Positions 6,754-11,576 of a DNA stretch of 11,576 bases are shown in pieces. The stretch comes from Acidobacteriaceae bacterium. Lineage in GTDB: Bacteria; Acidobacteriota; Terriglobia; Terriglobales; Acidobacteriaceae. How positions within the stretch are numbered: the first letter of the stretch is position 1; each line of letters opens with the position of its first letter. The notes under the pieces are model-generated. The model was not told the origin of the DNA, searched no databases, and saw only the letters and a list, made by a program, of their open reading frames with translations. The translations under genes and the position numbers were made by a program. The stretch is from NCBI GenBank assembly GCA_003140655.1, contig PLKR01000631.1, positions 1 to 11,576 of the forward strand. The letters run 5' to 3'.

Positions 6754-7596
6754 CTAGTCTTGGCTCTTTACGTAGTCGACCCCATATTCTGTTAAATCGT
6801 TGCTGATCTTGCGGCAACGTACAATACAGCCGGTCACGAAAATGTTTACCGCACCCTGCGTGTAAGGGACAGCAATTTGAACCCAACTGTCCTCATGGTA
6901 AGTTTGAGAACTGCGGAAACAAATACCTTTGCGTGAAATGTTCACCACCTCAACTATGTCTGCTTCGGGACCAAGTGGACCAATGCAAGCAACTGTTTTC
7001 ATGTTGATGCGGCCGTATTTTCTCTTCTCCCGATTTTTGCCAGTCGCGAGGAGTTCCTCCGGTAAGGTTTTATCCGGAACTGGTTCCCACACGGTATTTG
7101 CAGAGCACACATCGCACATGCGCGTGAGACGATGGGTGATTTGGAAAACGGAGAGTTCAACCTCGTTGAGGGCAGTCACGTGACAGGTTTGGCACACAGC
7201 GCATTTGAGAAGCGTGCGTGAGTGACTTTCTTCCAGTTCCTTTTGTCGAGGAAACCGACTACCCCATGGTCGAGGAAACCGAATACCCCAGAAATTGTCG
7301 CTTTGGTTGAGCACTTCGATTCCATAAAGATTGTGTTCGGAACGAATGCCAGCCTGCCCCACTATGCGGCCGACCGCTTCCTCGCCACTGCCTATCCGTT
7401 GCAAGTGAATTTTCTGCCCGGGGGCCAAGGAACACTTTAAGAGCAGACTGCAACCGTTGCGGCTGACATTCGCCGTCTGCACAACGTCGGTGAAGTGCTC
7501 ACCCGCGAGATCGATACACGAGACCCGAACGCTGATTGAGATTGAAATACGATCACCCTTGCGAGTCGTTGAGGCCGCTGATTCTTGAGTTTCCAT
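6754..7596 (-). CDS. Twin PilZ-domain protein with cysteine-rich middle
   Basis: This intact protein of 280 residues has no signal peptide or membrane segment. The first PilZ domain (about 11-107) has both c-di-GMP contacts: RKGDR (12-16, RxxxR) and NVSRNG (43-48, NxSxxG). The second (about 188-277) repeats them as RKYGR (192-196) and NISRKG (219-224), ending YGVDYV. Between them, C132, C135 and C138 (CAVCQTC) and C161/C164 (CDVC) could form a zinc ribbon. The protein thus has two potential c-di-GMP sites bridged by a possible metal-binding module; its target is unknown. The ATG at 7596 lacks a good ribosome binding site. It is not in an operon with recognisable neighbours. A functional link to the GGDEF-like tail in the upstream cassette is tempting but unsupported, because that domain looks catalytically dead. 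Confidence 0.88.
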   Translation of the reverse strand: METQESAASTTRKGDRISISISVRVSCIDLAGEHFTDVVQTANVSRNGCSLLLKCSLAPGQKIHLQRIGSGEEAVGRIVGQAGIRSEHNLYGIEVLNQSDNFWGIRFPRPWGSRFPRQKELEESHSRTLLKCAVCQTCHVTALNEVELSVFQITHRLTRMCDVCSANTVWEPVPDKTLPEELLATGKNREKRKYGRINMKTVACIGPLGPEADIVEVVNISRKGICFRSSQTYHEDSWVQIAVPYTQGAVNIFVTGCIVRCRKISNDLTEYGVDYVKSQD

Positions 7597-7619
7597 ATGT
7601 TAGATCGTATGAGAACGAA

Positions 7620-7635
7620 CCACAACTAACTGTGG
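7620..7635. promoter_or_regulatory. Small dyad upstream of the PilZ gene
   Basis: CCACA-N6-TGTGG is a perfect five-base dyad with 16 bases overall, about 24 bases before the PilZ ATG. The position suits an operator, but so short a dyad may arise by chance. Confidence 0.25.
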
Positions 7636-7882
7636 CAAGCTTTCATAGCTGCTCCAAACGAAATTCTGAATTTAGACAGAAGTTACTAAGCTGCCGCTGC
7701 GCTTCGCTGGCACCCGTCAGCGGAAAACAGCGGACGACGGGGGAGGACCGCGTCAGTTCCTTCACATGTTCCCAGCTAAACAAATTTAGAACCGCGACAT
7801 ATCTTGGGAGTGTTCACAATTGCACACTGTTTGAAATAAGTGATCCCGATTTGGGAATGAGTTACAGAAGCCGCGAACTGCG

Positions 7883-8089
7883 TCACGCATGCACTAGCAG
7901 TGGCGAGCAAAAAGTACCAGCAGAGGATGTCAGGAAACGCTGACTGCCCGCTCGGTGCAGAACGTTCTCGCAGTCACGACATGTAGATGCCGTCCGTTTG
8001 GCGACGGTTCCCAACCCATGCAGTACGGCCTGATCGCTGAGGTAGCCGATGGAGGTGGCGCTGGCCGCAGTGTCCAGCCTGCTCTTCAT
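7883..8089 (-). CDS. Doubtful small protein with a CxxC motif
   Basis: This is a 68-residue open frame from an ATG at 8089. The first 45 or so codons prefer G or C in the third position, as expected for a gene here. A CRDC pair (TASTCRDCENVL) is present and a further Cys comes near the end. No ribosome binding site, known domain or operon partner is seen. The end of the frame loses the codon bias, so only the front part, or none of it, may be real coding sequence. Confidence 0.25.
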   Translation of the reverse strand: MKSRLDTAASATSIGYLSDQAVLHGLGTVAKRTASTCRDCENVLHRAGSQRFLTSSAGTFCSPLLVHA

Positions 8090-8135
8090 GAAAGACTCTA
8101 AGCGAGAATGAACTTAGTCCCCTATGAAATGCTTT

Positions 8136-8940
8136 CTAACGATGCAGAGTAATCCCGCGGCCCAACACGAAAATGAAAATGAGCGACAGGATTGCCGCCA
8201 CGATTATCCAGACATAGTTCCTGCCTATGCCTTCCGACCCTAGCTCGGGAACGGTCTTTTTTGGAATGTAGTACTGCAACCACAGCAGCCCGCAGTCCGC
8301 GCCAGCCGCTCCGGGCAGAGCGGATTGCCAAACCAGTTGAATCCCAATCGGATTCAAGAGTCCTCCAGCACTCAAGAGGAATGCCGCCGAGAAGTAGGAG
8401 ATGAACGTAAGTTTTCGGAGCCGTCGCAGCTCGGTTCGCGGAACGCCCACGTACCTCACGAGCCCAACTCCTACAACCACTATGGCAACGTAGTACGACG
8501 CCATTCCGATGACGACGAGCAGCGTCCGCCACAGCCAGTACGGGTGCAAGTCGGCAATCACAACGGCCCAGTCGCCAAAATTGGTGACACCCGAAAAAAA
8601 GAAATATCCGGTCCCAGCGAGAAGATTGAAGGCAACACTCGTCAGCAGAAAAAAGCGAAGGTAGACCGAGGCCCGTTTCGCGCTGCGCAATGCGATCCAA
8701 GAAACGATTCCCGCTGCCAGATTCGCCAGTGCCCCCCGCAGCGACTAGTCTCGAATCGAACGCGCTGGACCATGCGACGGTCGTCAGCACGCCGGATTGC
8801 GCTCCAGTCATCAGAGCCACTGCGCCGTGTCCCAGACCTTCGTGCACAACATTAGCGAGCATCGCCGATAGCAGGCTGATGGCGCAAACCGTCAATGCGT
8901 CGTCATTCGTCGGCGAAACCGTGCCCGGCGTTGCCGCCAT
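8136..8940 (-). pseudogene. HExxH membrane protein (M50-like metallopeptidase candidate), frameshifted
   Basis: A protein of about 267 residues is restored by dropping one base in a run of six C (8731-8736 plus strand), which turns the broken join into LVAAGALANLAAGIVSWIAL. The ATG at 8940 has GGAG eight bases upstream. The N-terminal helix carries NVVHEGLGHG, an HExxH zinc motif (H33, E34, H38) embedded in a membrane segment, as in site-2-protease-like M50 enzymes. Further hydrophobic segments follow (RFFLLTSVAFNLLAGTGYFF, SYYVAIVVVGVGLV, YFSAAFLLSAGGLL, VWIIVAAILSLIFIF). GVTNFGDW may supply the third metal ligand (inference). No PDZ domain is seen. As read, the product would end soon after the first helices. 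Sequencing error in the homopolymer is as likely as real decay. Confidence 0.75.
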
Positions 8941-9367
8941 TTTCGCTTCTCCGATCACCGTGGTTTAGGCGCTATTCTATTCGGAAAATCGCGGTTGGAG
9001 CCAAAAACGATTGGTGCGCCCAAGCGCTGGTCTGCGAAACGGTGCTTCTCGAATGGAGCACCGGTCATGCGCCGTCCCAATTTAGGAGAATGGAATCACT
9101 TCGGGGTTGCGACGATTCTGGTCAAGTAGACCGTCACCTCACCATCGCCCCGCCGCCACACCGCTTGTATTTCTTGCCGGAGCCAGAGAGGTACGGATCG
9201 TTCCGCCCGACCTTGGGAGAGGCGTACCGGGGCTACTGGTGCGGACACTCGCACAAAACCTGCAGATACTCCCTGAAATATTGATATCCAGCCCGACTTG
9301 CCCAGCCGCCTTGTGCACGATGAGCAGCGGAGAGAGGTGCGGTCAGCAGTTCTGCGAAAATGAGGGA
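8941..9367. other. Gene-poor stretch with SEC-C-like remnant
   Basis: No intact gene is seen. The left part should contain the promoter of the HExxH gene. The centre holds the SEC-C-like remnant described separately. The plus-strand frames crossing it show no motif. Confidence 0.5.
9134..9217 (-). pseudogene. SEC-C-like C-terminal motif, decayed
   Basis: Read leftwards, this segment gives PKVGRNDPYLSGSGKKYKRC followed by GGGAMVR and a stop. The SEC-C zinc motif found at the end of SecA and of many small proteins is normally GRNDPCPCGSGKKYKRCCG; the frame of GRNDP, GSGKKYKRC is kept, but the CPC pair is YL-S and the last CC is CG, so only one of four cysteines is left and zinc binding is lost. 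An in-frame TAG lies eight codons upstream of the segment and no start is seen. It is the worn-out tail of a former gene. Confidence 0.6.
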
Positions 9368-9718
9368 TTAGTCGCTTGCTTTAGGGTTCTTGGTTTTGGG
9401 GTCATCGACCACGCAAATGACCGGACCGGCAGAGGGTGGTGCATCGCCGATATCTATCGCTTTTTTGGTTGCTGCTCGTATTGCGTGCACCCAACCCTTA
9501 AATTTTCCAACCCGATGGGTTTGCCGCAAGTGAACAAGCGTTGTGTCCCATACATCATCCCCGAGGTTCTTCATTCGAACCTTGACCTTATGATTAAGCG
9601 GAGTGGTCACGGTGATTCCTCGCATGAATGCTTGAGTCCGTTTAACAGATCGATCACGCCCCCTATCAAGGGTATTGAGTCCCGTCTCAAAATGGCTTCT
9701 CGCTTCGGGATGGCTCAT
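9368..9718 (-). CDS. Hypothetical protein, 116 residues
   Basis: I do not recognise this protein. The ATG at 9718 has GAGG six bases upstream, which favours it over the TTG four codons earlier. The protein is basic in the front and middle (RGRDRSVKRTQ, NHKVKVRMKNLG, LRQTHRVGKFKGW) and ends with a more acidic and Pro-rich tail (GDAPPSAG, VVDDPKTKNPK). There is no signal peptide or membrane segment. The composition of charged residues looks like a genuine soluble protein. A longer frame on the opposite strand (9107-9742) covers it but is rich in Cys, Pro and Ser in no pattern and is the likely shadow. The upstream side is gene-poor, so there is no operon context. Confidence 0.5.
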   Translation of the reverse strand: MSHPEARSHFETGLNTLDRGRDRSVKRTQAFMRGITVTTPLNHKVKVRMKNLGDDVWDTTLVHLRQTHRVGKFKGWVHAIRAATKKAIDIGDAPPSAGPVICVVDDPKTKNPKASD

Positions 9719-10353
9719 CAAATTCCTCAAGTTTTCCCGTGACGACTAAAGAATTTTTCTCCCGGATCGAGTTTAAAAACCAGTCCAATCGCTGCACTGC
9801 TGACAGTACGGGGGGCGGAGGCGGTCGAGTGAAGAACATATCCCTGATTGTCATAACCCCATGATCCAGCCTGCAATGCTTTCCCAGATGCTCACTATTG
9901 ACCAGTTCGTGACCATCGTTCCGCTTCCCCTCTATGTTTACGGGAACGGGTGTGGGAGGGAGGATGAAGCCCGTGACCCACCTGCCATTGCGTCACCCAC
10001 TGGGAATCCGATTTGCAGGGGATTTGGCTGCCCGGATGGGGTTTGGGTCGGCTGGAACGTCTCAGACGTACAGGGGGCTTTTGTGGCCAAGTAGAAACCA
10101 CCTCAGGGTAGGCATGGCGACCGGATATTGCGACTCGATGGGCGCTAGCTCCGATTTCGCCGTTGGATGTCGGCATCCGATGGCACAGACGGAGGGAAAG
10201 TTACGCAATAGGGCCGGAATGCTTGGGCCGGGGAGGGCTGGCGAGGGCGAGGACGTGAGTTACCGAGCACTAACCTTTGGTCCACTAACCTTTGGTCCTA
10301 TCAATTTGTGTCGTCGAGGAAGAGGATCAGATAACTACCCGCGAAAGGAAACG
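9719..10353. other. Gene-poor stretch before the lipoprotein gene
   Basis: No convincing gene is seen in these 635 bases. A plus-strand frame runs through the second half into the lipoprotein gene, but has no motif or start signal; a minus-strand frame of about 60 codons (roughly 10080-10257) has no start codon either. A 13-base palindrome (ACGTCT-C-AGACGT, 10057-10069) and the tandem repeat at 10269-10298 are the only local structures noted. Confidence 0.5.
10269..10298 (+). repeat. 15-base tandem repeat, two copies
   Basis: ACTAACCTTTGGTCC is present twice in perfect tandem, 56 bases upstream of the lipoprotein start. The corresponding place before the second lipoprotein copy has a single diverged unit (CGAACTTTGGTCAC at about 11286-11300). 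It therefore probably arose by slippage after the larger duplication. Confidence 0.85.
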
Positions 10354-10923
10354 ATGAAAACTCTTTGCATTGCACTGCTGTCATCAGTGCTGCTGTGTGG
10401 ATGCAACGCTGCCAAGCAAACGTCCTCGACGCCTGCACCAACGCCAACACCCACGGCTATACCCGTTATTGCTCCGTCTTGGATGGCCGTAGAGTACAGC
10501 GGAAGTTTCAACGGCACAAACTTCATCGGCCAGCAACGTTTTGGTTTCGATTTTTGCTATCTGCCAGTCACTGACGGCTCTTGCACTTTGACACCTACAG
10601 CCTCGACACCTTCAGTAAACGGAGTAGCCGCCCCTGAAATCAACGAAGTATCCATTAACCTCCCTTGTGATGGCGTTTGGGGAATCCACAACCCCACAGG
10701 TCTGAATAATGGCGGAACTTGGGTGCCAATTGCTGTTAGTGTGTCTGGGAACACAGTCGAAGCCTCTTGGGTGGGAACAGACGGACAAACGTCTGTACAA
10801 TTCAACGGAACTTACAGCGCTTCCAGCACCTTTATCACCGGAAACCTATCATTCAGTGCTCCGGGGTGCGGCACCGTTCAGAATCCGTGGACTGCCTCGT
10901 TTACTGTAGCACCAACTACCTAG
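10354..10923 (+). CDS. Small secreted lipoprotein, unknown function
   Basis: This 189-residue protein starts at the ATG at 10354 (AAGGA four bases upstream). A short signal peptide, MKTLCIALLSSVLLCGC, ends in the lipobox L14-C15-G16-C17, so Cys17 should be lipidated. A Thr/Pro linker (TPAPTPTPTAIP) follows, then a beta-rich domain from about residue 44 (AVEYSGSFNGTNF to TASFTVAPTT). It holds four cysteines (68, 77, 105, 172) that may form two disulfides. I do not recognise the family; the fold might be a small beta barrel or sandwich. The open frame further upstream is ignored because the signal peptide sets the start. A partial copy of the gene lies about 1.1 kb downstream. Confidence 0.85.
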   Translation: MKTLCIALLSSVLLCGCNAAKQTSSTPAPTPTPTAIPVIAPSWMAVEYSGSFNGTNFIGQQRFGFDFCYLPVTDGSCTLTPTASTPSVNGVAAPEINEVSINLPCDGVWGIHNPTGLNNGGTWVPIAVSVSGNTVEASWVGTDGQTSVQFNGTYSASSTFITGNLSFSAPGCGTVQNPWTASFTVAPTT

Positions 10924-11050
10924 GTCGATGTTGGAAGGGCGCCCGCGATTCCGCAAGCCTTTAACGACTTATCTCTAGTTTTATTCTTCCCTCACGTGCG
11001 GGAATCCCCAGTTTCAAGGTCTAGGTTCTCCTAACCGTCCGTTACATCCG

Positions 11051-11070
11051 TGTACGGTCAGAACCGTACA
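11051..11070. other. Perfect 8-base-pair hairpin
   Basis: TGTACGGT and ACCGTACA are exact reverse complements around a four-base loop (CAGA). No T-run follows on either strand, so it is not a standard terminator. It may be an operator or part of a folded RNA. Confidence 0.5.
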
Positions 11071-11272
11071 TGACTACACCTAGCCGTTCCGCGCCACATC
11101 CCATGGCCTGCCCAGGATGGCCGACGCTGCGCACCAGGAGAATGCTGCGGGGCGAACATAAGGTAAACGACCTGCGGCCTACCCGGCACGCCGGGCGCGT
11201 CCTGGGGGGACCTGGGCTTTCGCAAAGCGCTCGGCGGGTTCGCCGTCTAGGAGATCGGCGAGCGTACCGCCT

Positions 11273-11333
11273 GGAGTTGCCGGGCACGAACTTTGGTCAC
11301 GTATCAATCTATGTCGCCGAGGAAGAGGATCGG
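11273..11333 (+). repeat. Diverged copy of the lipoprotein leader
   Basis: This stretch matches 10256-10332 apart from substitutions and the extra tandem unit there: GAGTT-CCG-GCAC, TTTGGTC, TATCAAT and TGTCG-CGAGGAAGAGGATC occur in the same order. After it, about 100 bases are inserted relative to the first copy before the shared CCAAAGGAAACG ribosome-binding region. It shows that the duplication included upstream DNA, not only the coding part. Confidence 0.7.
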
Positions 11334-11461
11334 ATGAGGAACTTGAACATAGGGAACAATTCGCGGAGGAATCACTGGCAAGAAAGCTATCAACAGACCA
11401 TGACGGTCAAGAACTAAGAACCCTCGCGTACTGAAACCGCTGATTACCGCCAAAGGAAACG

Positions 11462-11576
11462 ATGAAAACTCTTTACATTGCCCTGCTGTCTTCAGTGCTG
11501 CTGTGTAAATGCAACGCTGCCAAGCAAACGACGCCAACGCCAACACCGACTTCAGCATCAGCCGTCGCTGTTGGAA
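11462..11576 (+). CDS. Second copy of the small lipoprotein, partial
   Basis: The first 38 codons of a paralogue of the upstream lipoprotein are seen; the window ends inside the gene. The start shares AAAGGAAACG-ATG with the first copy. The signal peptide reads MKTLYIALLSSVLLCKC and is followed by NAAKQT and a Thr/Pro linker (TPTPTPTSAS). The residue just before Cys17 is Lys (codon AAA) where the first copy has Gly (GGA). A Lys at -1 does not fit the lipobox, so lipidation and processing at Cys17 are doubtful. Whether the mature domain is intact cannot be seen. Confidence 0.8.
   Translation, partial: MKTLYIALLSSVLLCKCNAAKQTTPTPTPTSASAVAVG

Larger units (their letters stand above)
7597..8135. 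other. Gene-poor stretch upstream of the PilZ gene
   Basis: No convincing gene fills these 539 bases apart from a doubtful 68-residue frame on the minus strand (7883-8089). The PilZ promoter should lie at the left end; a small dyad is there (7620-7635), but no clear -35/-10 pair was found. The plus-strand open frame that crosses this stretch overlaps the PilZ gene head-on and lacks any motif. Confidence 0.5.
10924..11461. other. Hairpin-rich spacer between the two lipoprotein copies
   Basis: No convincing gene is seen. The stretch contains several perfect small hairpins: TGTACGGT/ACCGTACA (11051-11070), CCCGG/CCGGG (11182-11195), GCTTT/AAAGC (11216-11228) and CGGCG/CGCCG with a GGTT loop (11232-11245). 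A 27-codon open frame (11334-11417) starts after a GAGGAAGAGG stretch but has no recognisable product. The last 190 bases resemble the leader of the first lipoprotein gene. Confidence 0.5.

Noticed and set aside
7536..7943. 135-codon plus-strand open frame
   Set aside because: It overlaps the start of the PilZ gene head-on, has no ribosome binding site or motif, and is rich in Ser, Cys and Arg without pattern.
8122..8958. 278-codon minus-strand open frame as one gene
   Set aside because: Only its first part, down to the C-run at 8731, reads as a membrane protein; the rest is the wrong frame of the same gene, whose true continuation is in the 8136-8690 frame.
9107..9742. 211-codon plus-strand open frame
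   Set aside because: No motif; it covers the SEC-C-like remnant and the more plausible 116-residue gene on the other strand.
9934..10353. Long upstream extension of the lipoprotein frame
   Set aside because: The signal peptide and ribosome binding site fix the start at 10354; the extension includes the tandem repeat and has no protein motif.
10987..11004. TTCCC/GGGAA hairpin as terminator of the lipoprotein gene
   Set aside because: The stem is only five pairs with an eight-base loop and no T-run follows on the plus strand.
11042..11287. 81-codon minus-strand open frame rich in Arg
   Set aside because: It runs through the hairpin cluster; the composition reflects GC-rich DNA rather than coding.
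1..11576. tRNA, rRNA, CRISPR array, complete insertion sequence
   Set aside because: No cloverleaf, regular spaced repeats, conserved rRNA segment or full transposase was seen on reading; this was not tested by a program.

Overview
The window looks like a stretch of a soil or environmental bacterial chromosome with moderately high GC. The mix of genes suggests Acidobacteriota: dense response-regulator clusters, a twin-PilZ protein, Ig-like and short lipoprotein genes, and decayed accessory genes. That assignment is inference from gene content; no rRNA or marker gene is present.

Bases 1-4369 hold a dense plus-strand two-component cassette of seven genes. In order they are: the C-terminus of a phytochrome-type histidine kinase; an Rcp1-like response regulator; a REC-HisKA-HATPase kinase with an extra C-terminal domain that looks like a dead GGDEF (motif GGVEL); a single-domain receiver; an 81-residue protein that is only a HisKA/DHp domain; a second single-domain receiver; and a third receiver. 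The first five genes overlap end to start (TAATG, TGATG, an 8-base overlap and ATGA), so translational coupling is likely. The receiver/HisKA-only/receiver stretch looks like a small phosphorelay module with internal paralogy, and it is the most unusual thing in the window.

Bases 4370-9370 are mostly minus strand and look partly decayed. They contain an orphan Ig-like open frame with a perfect TGTGA-N6-TCACA dyad upstream; a cupin plus short-chain dehydrogenase pair, each broken by a one-base frameshift; a scrap resembling the N-terminus of a group II intron reverse transcriptase; an intact twin-PilZ protein with a cysteine-rich middle; a small doubtful ORF; a membrane protein with an HEGLGH motif broken in a six-C run; and a SEC-C-like tail that has lost most of its cysteines. 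The signalling cassette has no frameshift, so the three breaks are either true decay in an accessory region or local sequence errors. The sequence alone cannot separate these.

Bases 9368-11576 hold an unrecognised 116-residue minus-strand protein, then a short lipoprotein gene preceded by a 15-base tandem repeat. About 1.1 kb further on lies a second, truncated copy of the same lipoprotein gene and of part of its leader. The second copy has lysine in place of glycine just before the lipobox cysteine. Between the two copies is a run of small GC-rich hairpins with no convincing gene.
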